DNA of 64,000 nt from VAZQ01 sp963753575 (lineage in GTDB: Bacteria > Pseudomonadota > Alphaproteobacteria > Rhizobiales > Xanthobacteraceae): contig CAVWCR010000002.1 of assembly GCA_963753575.1 (NCBI GenBank), forward strand, positions 372,001 to 436,000, given 5' to 3'. This document shows positions 44,717-56,200 of this stretch, piece by piece (position 1 is the first letter of the stretch; every line of letters starts with the position of its first letter). A program made the position numbers and the translations under genes. A model generated the notes under the pieces. It ran no database searches. It was given only the letters and a program-made list of their open reading frames with translations, and had not been told where the DNA came from.

Positions 44717-45667
44717 ATGGCTGAGTTGATCAACGTCTGGAGTCGCTGCCACGCTTGCGGCGCGGCACCCATCGTCGGCCTGCGCTGGAGTTGCCAGACG
44801 TGCCCAGCGGGGCCGGACAACGACCTCTGCGAGGCCTGTCATCGTTCGTTCGAGCAAGGTGGCGTGCAGCATCCCCCGCCGGAAGCGCGCGAGGCGCCGC
44901 CCGGTCGACACCTGTTTCGCGCGTTTGAAGGGACCGCGCGTGAGAATGTTGCGCATTGGCTCGCAGTGCCGTGGTCGAACGCGACCGCGCCCGCGATTCC
45001 GGATCGCTTTGTGGTCCGTCCCGAATTTCGCAGCGGACGCAAGTCCTTCTTCGGTAGCTATGGCTTCATTGTCGCGGCGCAGGGCGGCGGGCCCACGCTC
45101 ATGCTAACGGCGCTGCATGTGCTGGATGAACTCGCCAAGTTCAACGGCATCGACTGCACGATCTACAATGTGGCGTATACGGGCGCCGAACTACTGCCGT
45201 GCGTCACGGGCGTGCAGCTCTATGATCCGTTCGCGCCGAATTGGATGCGGGCCGAGCTGGGCGCGGCCGGCGCCATGTTGTGCCTGCCAGATGCACGGAT
45301 TTGCCCCGAGGAGCCCTTTTCACAAAGTGACATCGCCGCGTTCGGCGTGATCGCGTCCGCTTTGGTCTGCCCGGCACAGCTCGCCGCCGCGTCGCCGGCG
45401 GTGGGCGAGCCGATCTGGCTGGTGGTCCATCTCGGACGTGGCACGCGCGAGCGGGCAATCCCGGCCATCGTGGTAGAGATGACTGAGCAAACGCTGATCT
45501 TTCGTTTTGCCAAGGAGGCGCCCATGCCTGCCTATACGAGCGGCGCGCCGCTGCTCAATCGCGTAGGCGAGGTGGTGGGTCTCAACATCGGAGGCGGCAT
45601 GCTCGATGGATATCGGATCGGCCATGCCAGCCACGTGGCCAGCATACGTCGCCATCTTGGATGGTAG
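44717..45667 (+). CDS. Zinc-finger / trypsin-like peptidase fusion
   Basis: 316 aa from the ATG at 44717; a TTG four codons earlier is in frame. The N-terminus has a ZZ-like cysteine pattern: C11xxC14, C26xxC29 and C38xxC41, with H52 after. The rest folds like a trypsin/HtrA-type protease with H134 (LTALHV), D205 (SDIAAF) and S275 (TSGAPLLN). The serine motif is TSGA rather than GDSGG, so activity is uncertain. There is no signal peptide, so it is probably cytoplasmic. It lies between the VOC gene and the NRPS. Confidence 0.75.
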   Translation: MAELINVWSRCHACGAAPIVGLRWSCQTCPAGPDNDLCEACHRSFEQGGVQHPPPEAREAPPGRHLFRAFEGTARENVAHWLAVPWSNATAPAIPDRFVVRPEFRSGRKSFFGSYGFIVAAQGGGPTLMLTALHVLDELAKFNGIDCTIYNVAYTGAELLPCVTGVQLYDPFAPNWMRAELGAAGAMLCLPDARICPEEPFSQSDIAAFGVIASALVCPAQLAAASPAVGEPIWLVVHLGRGTRERAIPAIVVEMTEQTLIFRFAKEAPMPAYTSGAPLLNRVGEVVGLNIGGGMLDGYRIGHASHVASIRRHLGW

Positions 45668-45924
45668 ACTTGGATGATAGACAAGGGTGGTTGTGGGGTT
45701 GTGTTCTCGGCTCCTGCCGGGCCGCAAATTCAATGCGTCTTCCCGACCGCTGGCGCGGCAAGACGAGGACTACGACTGGTGCTATCGTCGGAAAATTCTT
45801 GCAGCACGCCCCGTGGCTTACGGTTCCTTCACTTGACAAAGTGGCGCTCGGCCAGCACCATTCGGCCCAATGCTGCCAATGACTTGAGCGTTAGATCCTA
45901 TAGCCGATAGAGATCATCAAGCCA

Positions 45925-48900
45925 GTGTCTCGCTTCAATTCTGTCACTCTTAACTCTAGTGATATGCTGCGAGACAACGAGGACTTTCCTCAGAGCCGAA
46001 TTATTCTTCCGCTCTTGCCGGCTCAACTTGGAATTTGGCTTGAGCAGGAGATCGATCCGTCCTCGCCTGCATACAATATTGGCGAATACATCGAGATTCA
46101 TGGGGCCCTCGACCCGGTGTTGTTTGAGCGCTCGCTACGGCAGGTTGTAGGCGAAGTGCAGGCGCTTTGTGTCCAATTTGTCGCAGACGGACCGGGGCAG
46201 ATCGTTGACCCATCGCCTGTTTGGGCGATGCCAACTCTCGATATCAGTACCGAAGCGGACCCGCGCGCCGTCGCTGAATCTTGGATGAGAGCCGACCTCG
46301 CGCGGCCGATCGATCCGACCTGCGGACCGCTGTTCGGATATGCGCTGTTCAAGACCGCACCCGGTCGCTCCTTCTGGTATGCGCGGTACCATCAGATCGT
46401 AATGGACTGCTTCGGCATGTCGCTGCTCGCGCAACGAGTGGCGAATGTCTACACCGCGATGGCAGATGGACGAGGCGCTCGCGATGACGTCTTCCATGCG
46501 CTCGCTCGTCTGTTTGAAGAGAACAACGCCTATCGGGCCTCCGAGCAATTCATTCGGGACCGGCAGTTTTGGCTCGATCATTTGATCGATCATCCGGAGC
46601 CTGTGCGTCTCAGCAACCGCCCGCCGGCCAAGCCCAACGGCGTTCTGCGCAGGTCTGCTTGGTTGCGATCGTCCGATCTCGATCGCCTGCGTGCGTTCGC
46701 CTGCCGCCTGGGCACGACTCCGGCACATGTCATCGTCGCCGCGACGGCAATCTTCCTGCATCGCGTGACAGGCGTTGGGGACGTTGCCATCAGCTTGCCG
46801 GTCTCGGCTCGAGCTCCCACGGCACAAGACGCTCCTGGGCTGGTCGCCAATCTGTTGCCTTTGCGGTTTGCGGTTTCTCCATGCATGACCGCGTCCGAGA
46901 TCATCGGGCAAGCAGGGTCGCAGATCGACCAGGGATTGCGGCATCGGCAGTTTCAGGTTCCGGATCTGGTTCGGCATTTGGGGCGACACGCGGACGGCCG
47001 CGCGATGTTTGGGCCTGCCGTTCATGTCATGCCGTGCTACCGAGACTTGAGCTTCGCCGGTTGCCGCGGCACCACTCACAATCTTGCCTATGGACCGGTC
47101 GAGGATCTGTCGGTCGCGGTCTATGACCGACCGGACGGAGAGGAGCTTCGAATCGATTTCGATGGCAATTCGGCGCTCTACGAAATCGATGTGCTGGCGG
47201 ATCATCAACGCCGATTTCTGAAATTGCTCGACGCGATGATTGCCGATCCCGAGCGGCCGCTCGGGCGGCTTGAGATTCTCACACCTGAGGAGCGCGACAC
47301 CATCCTGCGGCAGTGGAACGACACGGCGCGATCGATCCCGTCCGCGACCTTGCCTGAGCTGTTCGGTGCGCAGGCTGCGCGCACGCCGGAGGCGACCGCG
47401 GTGGTGTTCGGCGCTGAGCGGCTGAGCTACCGCGCGCTCGATGCGCGGGCGAACCAGCTGGCGCATCATCTGCGTGGTCTCGGCGTCGGCCCCGAGGTGG
47501 TGGTGGGGCTGTGCGTGGAGCGCTCGCTCGAGATGATGGTGGGGCTGCTTGGCATCCTCAAGGCGGGGGGCGCCTATCTGCCGCTCGACCCTGACTATCC
47601 GTCCGAGCGGCTCGCCTTCATGCTCGAGGATGCCCGTGCCCCGGTGCTGGTCACGCAGTCCGCGCTGGTGGAACGATTGCCGCCACATGACACGCGCCTC
47701 GTGCGGCTCGATGCTGATTGGCCCGCCATCGCGGCGTGCCCGGCTACCCCGCCGATCACCAGGCTCAAGCCGCATAACGCCGCCTACGTCATCTACACCT
47801 CAGGCTCGACCGGAACGCCAAAGGGTGTCTGCGTGATCCATCGCGGTGTCGTCAGCTTTGTGCAGAGCCAATCCCACGCCGCATGGTCCACGACCGAGAC
47901 CGCCATCCAAATCGCTCCGCTCGCCTTTGATGCCTCGACCTTCGAGATCTGGGGGGCGCTCATCAATGGCGCCAGGCTGGTGATCATGCCGCCCGGCCAA
48001 TGGACCTTGGCGGATCTGCAGCATCAGCTGCAATTGCATCGTGTCTCGGTGCTGCATCTGACGGCGCCGCTGTTCAACGCCATGGATGACTATCGGGGCC
48101 TGGCCGGCGTGCGGCAGCTGCTCACCGGGGGCGACGTGGTTTCATCGTCGCAGGTCCGCAACGTGCTGACCGCGCTTGATGGTTGCCGGCTGGTGCATTG
48201 CTACGGCCCGACCGAAGCCACCACGTTCAGCGCGACGTTCGCGGTTGATCGTCCCGACGGCGTATCGCCGTCCTTGCCGATTGGCCGGCCCGTGTCCAAC
48301 ACGCGGGTTTACATTCTGGACTCTGGGTTAGCGGCTGTACCTGTGGGAGTTGCGGGTGAGCTTTACATTGCGGGGGCTGGGCTGGGGCGGGGCTATCTGG
48401 GGCGTGCCGGGCTGACGGCGGAGCGGTTCGTGGCGGCCCCGTATGGCCCGGCGGGGAGCCGGATGTACCGCAGCGGCGATCTGGCGCGCTGGCGCCCGGA
48501 CGGGGTTTTGGAGTTCCTCGGTCGCGCGGATGCGCAGGTGAAGCTGCGCGGGTTCCGGATTGAGCCGGGGGAGATCGAGGCGGTGCTGACGCGGCATGCG
48601 GGGGTGGCGCAGGCGGCGGTGATCGCGCGCGAGGATACGCCGGGCGGCAAGCGGCTGGTGGCTTATGTGGTGGCGGGTGCGGATGGGAGCCTGGATGCGG
48701 CGGCGCTGCGGGAGCATGTTGCGGCGTGGCTTCCGGACTACATGGTGCCGTCGTGTTTTGTGGTGCTGGATCGGTTGCCGCTGACGCCGAACGGCAAGCT
48801 CGACCGTCGAGCGCTGCCGGCCCCGGAGGTGACGGCTGCGGCGGCGCGTGAGCCGCGCAGCCCGCAGGAGGAGATCCTGTGCGCGCTGTTTGCCGAGGTG

Positions 48901-50274
48901 CTGGGGCTGCGGCGGGTCGGGATCGACGACAACTTCTTTGCGCTTGGCGGCGACAGCATCATGTCGATCCAGCTGGTGAGCCGTGCGCGCAAGGCGGGGC
49001 TCGTCATCACGCCGCGGGCGGTGTTCCAGCATCAGACCGTCGCGGCGCTGGCCGCGGTCGCCGTTTCGGTAGCGGAAACGGCTGGTGGCAGCGTCCAATC
49101 GGATCTGCCGATGGTAGCGCTCACGCAAGAGGAACGCGCGCAGCTTGCGAGTGCCTATCCGCAGATCGAAGACATATTGCCGCTGTCGCCGTTGCAGCAG
49201 GGCCTGCTGTTCCACGCGCTCTACGATGCACAGGCGCCGGACGTCTATACCGTGCAAGTGGCGGTCAGTCTCGACGGGCCGCTCGACGAGGAAGGTCTCA
49301 AGAGGGCTGCGCAAGCACTTCTGTTGCGTCACGCGGGCCTGCGCGCTGCCTTTCCGCATCGCGCACTCGGCCGTCCGGTGCAGGTGATTGTGCCGGGCGG
49401 AGTGCCACCCTGGCGCAGCATCGATCTGTCGGAGTTGGTCGTCGCCGCTCGGGAGGAGCGCCTGGGTTCGATCCTGGCGCAGGATCGTGCTGCGCGTTTC
49501 GATGTCTCAGTTGCACCGCTGTTACGTTTTACACTGATCAAGATCAGCGCGGACACGCATCAACTCCTTGTCACCCACCACCATCTGCTGATGGATGGCT
49601 GGTCGATGCCCGTTCTCGTGCACGAACTGCTCGCGCTCTACGCCAGGAAGGGAGATGCGGGCGCGCTGCCGCGGGTGACGCCTTATCGCGACTACCTGGC
49701 CTGGATCGCGGCGCAGGATCGCGGCGCCGCGGTCGCGGCCTGGCAGGAGGCCTTGGCCGGTCTGGACGAGGCAACGCGCCTTGCGCCGCCCGATACGGGG
49801 CGAGCGCCGGTCGTGCCCGAGCAGATCGTGTGCGAGCTGAGCGATGGGCTGACCGCGGCGCTGACGCAGCGGGCGCGCCGGCAGGGCGTGACGCTCAATA
49901 CGATCGTCCAGGCAGCGTGGGCGATCCTTTTGGGCCGTCTGACCGGGCGCGACGATGTGGCCTTCGGCATCACGGTCGCAGGCCGGCCGCCGGAGATCGC
50001 CGGCATCGAGCGCATGGTGGGGCTGTTCATCAACACGCTGCCGCTGCGGGTGAAGCTGCCGCCCGAACAGTCATTGAGTGCTCTTCTCAAGGAGGTGCAG
50101 GAGAGCCAGTCGCGGCTGATGGCGCACCAGCATCTGGGCCTCTCCGAGATCCAGGGGCTCGCCGGCCTGGGCGAACTGTTCGACACCCTGCTGGTGTTCG
50201 AAAACTATCCTGACGGGGACAGCGACGCGCACGAGTTCGAGCGGACCACGTGTCACCGAGTCCGCGGTGAATGA
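45925..50274 (+). CDS. Non-ribosomal peptide synthetase, part 1 (C-A-T-C)
   Basis: 1,449 codons from GTG at 45925; ATG at 45964 is an alternative start and no strong ribosome-binding site is seen. C1 (about 27-445) has H156-Q157-I-V-M-D161-C162 where HHxxxDG is expected. A1 (about 475-970) has YTSGSTGTPKG, CYGPTEATTFS and NGKLDRRALP; reading the ten pocket positions by alignment to GrsA gives D-A-F-H-L-G-C-T-F-K. T1 carries S1011 (LGGDS). C2 begins near 1078 (LPLSPLQQGLLF) with a normal HHLLMDGW. The frame ends inside C2's last part; removing one base near 50251 restores the family length and runs on into part 2. Likely one gene with the next two. Confidence 0.93.
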   Translation: MSRFNSVTLNSSDMLRDNEDFPQSRIILPLLPAQLGIWLEQEIDPSSPAYNIGEYIEIHGALDPVLFERSLRQVVGEVQALCVQFVADGPGQIVDPSPVWAMPTLDISTEADPRAVAESWMRADLARPIDPTCGPLFGYALFKTAPGRSFWYARYHQIVMDCFGMSLLAQRVANVYTAMADGRGARDDVFHALARLFEENNAYRASEQFIRDRQFWLDHLIDHPEPVRLSNRPPAKPNGVLRRSAWLRSSDLDRLRAFACRLGTTPAHVIVAATAIFLHRVTGVGDVAISLPVSARAPTAQDAPGLVANLLPLRFAVSPCMTASEIIGQAGSQIDQGLRHRQFQVPDLVRHLGRHADGRAMFGPAVHVMPCYRDLSFAGCRGTTHNLAYGPVEDLSVAVYDRPDGEELRIDFDGNSALYEIDVLADHQRRFLKLLDAMIADPERPLGRLEILTPEERDTILRQWNDTARSIPSATLPELFGAQAARTPEATAVVFGAERLSYRALDARANQLAHHLRGLGVGPEVVVGLCVERSLEMMVGLLGILKAGGAYLPLDPDYPSERLAFMLEDARAPVLVTQSALVERLPPHDTRLVRLDADWPAIAACPATPPITRLKPHNAAYVIYTSGSTGTPKGVCVIHRGVVSFVQSQSHAAWSTTETAIQIAPLAFDASTFEIWGALINGARLVIMPPGQWTLADLQHQLQLHRVSVLHLTAPLFNAMDDYRGLAGVRQLLTGGDVVSSSQVRNVLTALDGCRLVHCYGPTEATTFSATFAVDRPDGVSPSLPIGRPVSNTRVYILDSGLAAVPVGVAGELYIAGAGLGRGYLGRAGLTAERFVAAPYGPAGSRMYRSGDLARWRPDGVLEFLGRADAQVKLRGFRIEPGEIEAVLTRHAGVAQAAVIAREDTPGGKRLVAYVVAGADGSLDAAALREHVAAWLPDYMVPSCFVVLDRLPLTPNGKLDRRALPAPEVTAAAAREPRSPQEEILCALFAEVLGLRRVGIDDNFFALGGDSIMSIQLVSRARKAGLVITPRAVFQHQTVAALAAVAVSVAETAGGSVQSDLPMVALTQEERAQLASAYPQIEDILPLSPLQQGLLFHALYDAQAPDVYTVQVAVSLDGPLDEEGLKRAAQALLLRHAGLRAAFPHRALGRPVQVIVPGGVPPWRSIDLSELVVAAREERLGSILAQDRAARFDVSVAPLLRFTLIKISADTHQLLVTHHHLLMDGWSMPVLVHELLALYARKGDAGALPRVTPYRDYLAWIAAQDRGAAVAAWQEALAGLDEATRLAPPDTGRAPVVPEQIVCELSDGLTAALTQRARRQGVTLNTIVQAAWAILLGRLTGRDDVAFGITVAGRPPEIAGIERMVGLFINTLPLRVKLPPEQSLSALLKEVQESQSRLMAHQHLGLSEIQGLAGLGELFDTLLVFENYPDGDSDAHEFERTTCHRVRGE
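47248..48940 (+). repeat. 1,693-bp dispersed repeat, copy 1 (A-T domains of module 1)
   Basis: Nearly identical to 61317-63009 with a constant offset of 14,069 bases. It covers the linker after C1, the whole A1 domain and the first part of T1, and ends at the codon before the LGGDS/LGGHS divergence. A few substitutions (around 48283-48305) and the two indels of copy 2 are the differences I see. Confidence 0.9.
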
Positions 50275-53200
50275 TGCGACCAGTTATCCTTTGACATTGA
50301 TGGTCACACCGGGCGAGCGGCTGCAGATGCGCCTCGATTGTCGCCCGGACCTGGTAGATCGGATTGGCGCGCAGGCGATGGTCGAGCGTCTCGTGCGGCT
50401 GTTGGACAGCGCCGTCGTGGAGCCGGAGCGTCCGATCGGTCGGCTTGACATTCTCACGCCCGCCGAGCGCGACACGATCCTGCGGGGCTTCAACGACAGC
50501 GCGCCCGCGATCCCGTCCGCGACCTTGCCTGAGCTGTTCGGTGCGCAGGCTGCGCGCACGCCGGACGCGACCGCGGTGGTGTTGGGTGAAGAGAATCTCA
50601 CGTATGGCGCGCTCGATGCGCGGGCGAACCAGCTGGCGCATCATCTGCGTGGTCTCGGCGTCGGCCCCGAGGTGGTGGTGGGGCTGTGCGTGGAACGCTC
50701 GCTCGAGATGATCGTGGGGCTCATCGGCATCCTCAAGGCGGGTGGCGCCTATCTGCCGCTCGACCCTGACTATCCGTCCGAGCGTCTGGCCTTCATGATC
50801 GAGGATGCCGGCGCGCGCGTGCTGGTCACGCAATCGGCGCTGCTCGAACGCATTCCCGAGGCTGACGCTCCTATCGTGCGCCTCGATGCCGACTGGCCTG
50901 CAATTGCGACGCGGCCCAATTCGGCGCCGGCCAGCAACGTCAAGCCGGCCAACACCGCCTATGTGATCTACACCTCGGGCTCGACCGGCACGCCGAAGGG
51001 CGTTGGCGCATTGCACCGTAGCGTCGTTAGCTTGATCCAAGAGCAATCCTACGCTTCCTGGTCGACGACCGAGACTGCCCTGCAAATCGCTCCGCTTGCC
51101 TTTGATGCCTCGACCTTCGAGATCTGGGGCGCGCTCATCAATGGCGCCAGGCTGGTGATCATGCCACCCGGCCAATGGACCTTGGCGGATCTGCAGCATC
51201 AGCTGCAATTGCATAATGTCTCGGTGCTGCATCTGACGGCGCCGCTGTTCAACGCCATGGATGATTATCGGGGCCTGGCCGGCGTGCGGCAGCTGCTCAC
51301 CGGGGGCGACGTGGTTTCATCGTCGCAGGTCCGCAACGTGCTGACCGCGCTTGATGGTTGCCGGCTGGTGCATTGCTACGGCCCGACCGAAGCCACCACG
51401 TTCAGCGCAACTTACTCGGTAGACCAGTGCGATGAGGTGCCTTCGCGTCTTCCTATCGGCCGGCCGATCGGCAGCACCCAGATCTACATTCTGGATCGCG
51501 GCCTGAATCCGGTTCCCGTCGGTGTTGTGGGCGAGCTTTACATTGCGGGCGTGGGGCTTGCGCGCGGCTATGTGAGCCAGCCCGGTCTGACGTCCGAACG
51601 CTTTGTTGCCGATCCTTTCGGTGTGCCTGGGTCGCGGATGTACCGGACGGGCGACCTGGCGCGCTGGCGTGCGGACGGCGACATCGAGTTCCTCGGTCGC
51701 GCGGACGCGCAGGTGAAGCTGCGCGGGTTCCGGATTGAGCCGGGGGAGATCGAGGCGGCGCTGACGCGGCATGCGGGGGTGGCGCAGGCGGCGGTGATCG
51801 CGTGCGAGGATACGCCGGGCGGCAAGCGGCTGGTGGCTTACGTGGTGGCGGGTGCGGATCAGAGCCTGGATGTGACGGCGCTGCGGGAGCATCTCGTTGC
51901 GAGTCTTCCCGACTACATGGTGCCGTCGTGTTTTGTGGTGCTGGATCGGTTGCCGCTGACGCCGAACGGCAAGCTCGACCGGCGTGCGCTGCCGGCCCCG
52001 GAGGTGACGGCTGCGGCGGCGCGTGAGCCGCGCAGCCCGCAGGAGGAGATCCTGTGCGCGCTGTTTGCCGAGGTGCTGGGGCTGCCGCAGGTCGGGATCG
52101 ACGACAGCTTCTTTGCGCTTGGCGGCGACAGCATCATGTCGATCCAGCTGGTGAGCCGTGCGCGCAAGGCCGGGCTCGTCATCACGCCGCGGGCGGTGTT
52201 CCAGCATCAGACCGTCGCGGCGCTGGCGCCGGTGGCCGCGCCTGTGGAGGTGGAGGCTGGGAGCAGCCCCCGTGCGGATCTGCCGCTGGTCGCGCTCACG
52301 CCGGCGGAGACGGAACGGCTGGCGAGCGCCTATCCGCAGATCGAGGAGGTGCTGCCGCTGTCGCCGTTGCAGCAAGGCCTGCTGTTCCATGCGCTCTACG
52401 ATGCGCAGGCGCCGGATGTCTACACGACGCAACTGATCCTCGGTCTCGAAGGGCCGCTCGACGAGGAGGTTCTCGCGAGGGCGGCGCAGGCTCTCCTGGC
52501 ACGTCATGCGAGCCTGCGGGCCGCCTTCCGGCACGAGAGCCTCAGCCGTCCGGTGCAGGTGATCGTGCCGGGCGGAGCGCCGGCCTGGCGCAGCATCGAT
52601 CTGTCGGCGCTGGACGGGCCGGAACGGGAGGAGCGGCTGGCGCATATTCTGGCCGAGGATCGCGCTGCGCGCTTCGATCTCGCGGTGCCGCCGCTGACGC
52701 GCTTTGCCCTGATCCGGCTGGGGCCGTACGACCATCGGCTGGCGCTCACCCATCATCATTTGGTGATGGACGGCTGGTCGCGGCCGGTGCTGGTGCAGGA
52801 GCTGCTCACGCTCTATGCGCAGAATGGAGAAGCCGGCGCGCTGCCGCGGGTGACGCCTTATCGCGACTACCTGGCCTGGATTGCGGCGCAGGATCGCGCG
52901 GCCGCGGTTGTGGCCTGGCAGGAGGCCTTGGCCGGTCTGGACGAGGCCACGCGTCTTGCGCCGGATGATCGCGCGCGCACGCCGGTGGTGCCCGAGCAGA
53001 TCCTGTTTGCGTTGAGCGAGCAGTCGACGGCGGCGCTGACGCAGCAGGCGCGCCGGCAGGGCGTGACGCTCAATACGATCGTCCAGGCGGCGTGGGCGAT
53101 CCTGCTCGGGCGTCTGATCGGGCGCGACGACGTGGTGTTCGGCGTCACGGTCGCAGGCCGGCCGCCGGAGATCGCCGGCATCGAGCGCATGGTGGGGCTG

Positions 53201-56200
53201 TTCATCAACACGGTGCCGCTGCGGGTGAAGCTGCCGCCCGAACAGTCATTGAGTGCTCTTCTCAAGGAGGTGCAGGAGAGCCAGTCGCGGCTGATGGCGC
53301 ACCAGCATCTGGGCCTGGGCGAGATCCAGGGGCTCGCCGGCCTCGGCGAGCTGTTCGACACCCTGGTGGTGTTCGAGAACTATCCGGACAATGACAATGC
53401 CGCGCCTGCGGCCGGCGGTTTGCGGCTTGGCCACGTCAGCGGGCACGACGCCGCGCATTATCCCTTGAGCCTCGGCGCCCTGCCGGGCGAGCAGCTGCAG
53501 ATGCGCCTCGACTATCGTCCGGACCTGTTCGAGCGGGCGAGCATGGAGGCGATGGCGGGGCGGCTGGTACGGCTTCTCGAAAGCGCGGTCGCGGAGCCGG
53601 AGCGTCCGATCGGTCGGCTCGACATTCTCACGCCCGCCGAGCGCGACACGATCCTGCGGGGCTTCAACGACAGCGCGCACGCGATCCCATCAGGGACCTT
53701 GCCTGAGCTGTTTGCCGCGCAGGTCGCGCGCGCGCCCGATGCGACCGCGGTGGTGTTGGGTGAAGAGAATCTCACGTACGGCGCGCTCGATGCGCGGGCG
53801 AACCAGCTGGCGCATCATCTGCGCGGTCTCGGTGTCGGGCCCGAGGTGGTGGTGGGGCTGTGCGTGGAGCGCTCGCTCGAGATGATGGTGGGGCTCATCG
53901 GCATCCTCAAGGCGGGCGGCGCCTATCTGCCGCTCGACCCTGACTATCCGTCCGAGCGTCTGGCCTTCATGCTCGAGGATGCCGGCGCGCGTGTGCTGGT
54001 CACGCAGTCCGCGCTGCGCGAGCGGCTGGGCGCGCACAGCGCCCGCGTGGTGCGGATCGACAGTCATTGGCCGGCCATTGCCCGACACCCTGTCAGCGCG
54101 CCGGCCAGCAACGTCAAGCCGGCCAACACCGCCTATGTGATCTACACCTCGGGCTCGACCGGCGCGCCGAAAGGCGTTGCCGTCACGCATGGCGGGATTC
54201 CTAATCTGGCCTGCATGGAGGTCGCGTGCTTTGCGATCGATCCTGGCGCGCGCGTGCTGCAGTTTGCCTCGCTGAGCTTCGATGCGGCGCTGTGGGAGAT
54301 CGCCTCGGCGCTGAGCGCGGGTGCGGCCCTTGTGCTGACCGCGGCCGATGCGCGTGGCGGCGATGCGCTGGCCCGGCTCATGCGCGCGCAGGGCGTGACC
54401 CAGGCGACCTTGCCGCCGGCGCTGCTGGCGGAGTTGCCTGCGGATGATCTTCCGCTGCGGACCCTGGTGGTGGCGGGTGAGGCCTGCTCCGCGGATGTAG
54501 TGGCGCGCTGGGGCGACGGCCGGCGGCTGATCAACGCCTATGGTCCGACCGAGACCACGGTGTGCGCAACCATGAGCGCGCCGTTGTCCGGCTTGGGCCA
54601 GCCGCCAATTGGCCGTCCGATCTGGAACACGCGGGTCTATGTGTTGGACGCGGGCTTGCAGCCGGTTCCGGTCGGTGTTGCGGGCGAGCTTTACATTGCG
54701 GGCGTGGGGCTTGCGCGCGGCTATGTGAGCCAGCCCGGTCTGACGTCCGAACGCTTTGTTGCCGATCCTTTCGGTGTGCCTGGGTCGCGGATGTACCGGA
54801 CGGGCGACCTGGCGCGCTGGCGTGCGGACGGGGACATCGAGTTCCTGGGTCGCGCGGACGCGCAGGTGAAGCTGCGCGGGTTCCGGATTGAGCCGGGGGA
54901 GATCGAGGCGGCGCTGACGCGGCATGCGGGGGTGGCGCAGGCGGCGGTGATCGCGTGCGAGGATACGCCGGGCGGCAAGCGGCTGGTGGCTTACGTGGTG
55001 GCGGGTGCGGATCAGAGCCTGGATGTGACGGCGCTGCGGGAGCATCTCGTTGCGAGTCTTCCCGACTACATGGTGCCGTCGTGTTTTGTGGTGCTGGATC
55101 GGTTGCCGCTGACGCCGAACGGCAAGCTCGACCGGCGTGCGCTGCCGGCCCCGGAGGTGACGGCTGCGGCGGCGCGTGAGCCGCGCAGCCCGCAGGAGGA
55201 GATCCTGTGCGCGCTGTTTGCCGAGGTGCTGGGGCTGCCGCAGGTCGGGATCGACGACAGCTTCTTTGCGCTTGGCGGCGACAGCATCATGTCGATCCAG
55301 CTGGTGAGCCGTGCGCGCAAGGCCGGGCTCGTCATCACGCCGCGGGCGGTGTTCCAGCATCAGACCGTCGCGGCGCTGGCGCCGGTGGCCGCGCCTGTGG
55401 AGGTGGAGGCTGGGAGCAGCCCCCGTGCGGATCTGCCGCTGGTCGCGCTCACGCCGGCGGAGACGGAACGGCTGGCGAGCGCCTATCCGCAGATCGAGGA
55501 GGTGCTGCCGCTGTCGCCGTTGCAGCAAGGCCTGCTGTTCCATGCGCTCTACGATGCGCAGGCGCCGGATGTCTACACGACGCAACTGATCCTCGGTCTC
55601 GAAGGGCCGCTCGACGAGGAGGTTCTCGCGAGGGCGGCGCAGGCTCTCCTGGCACGTCATGCGAGCCTGCGGGCCGCCTTCCGGCACGAGAGCCTCAGCC
55701 GTCCGGTGCAGGTGATCGTGCCGGGCGGAGCGCCGGCCTGGCGCAGCATCGATCTGTCGGCGCTGGACGGGCCGGAACGGGAGGAGCGGCTGGCGCATAT
55801 TCTGGCCGAGGATCGCGCTGCGCGCTTCGATCTCGCGGTGCCGCCGCTGACGCGCTTTGCCCTGATCCGGCTGGGGCCGCACGACCATCGGCTGGTGGTC
55901 AGAACGCATCATATGATGGTGGACGGCTGGTCGCGGCCGGTGCTGGTGCAGGAGCTGCTCACGCTCTATGCGCAGAATGGAGAAGCCGGCGCGCTGCCGC
56001 GGGTGACGCCTTATCGCGACTACCTGGCCTGGATTGCGGCGCAGGATCGCGCGGCCGCGGTTGTGGCCTGGCAGGAGGCCTTGGCCGGTCTGGACGAGGC
56101 CACGCGTCTTGCGCCGGATGATCGCGCGCGCGCGCCGGTGGTGCCCGAGCAGATCCTGTTTGCGTTGAGCGAGCAGTCGACGGCGGCGCTGACGCAGCAG

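Noticed and set aside
50267..50269. GTG as a genuine start codon for the second NRPS piece
   Set aside because: It lies within the C-terminal part of condensation domain C2, and removing one upstream base joins the two frames at the exact family length.
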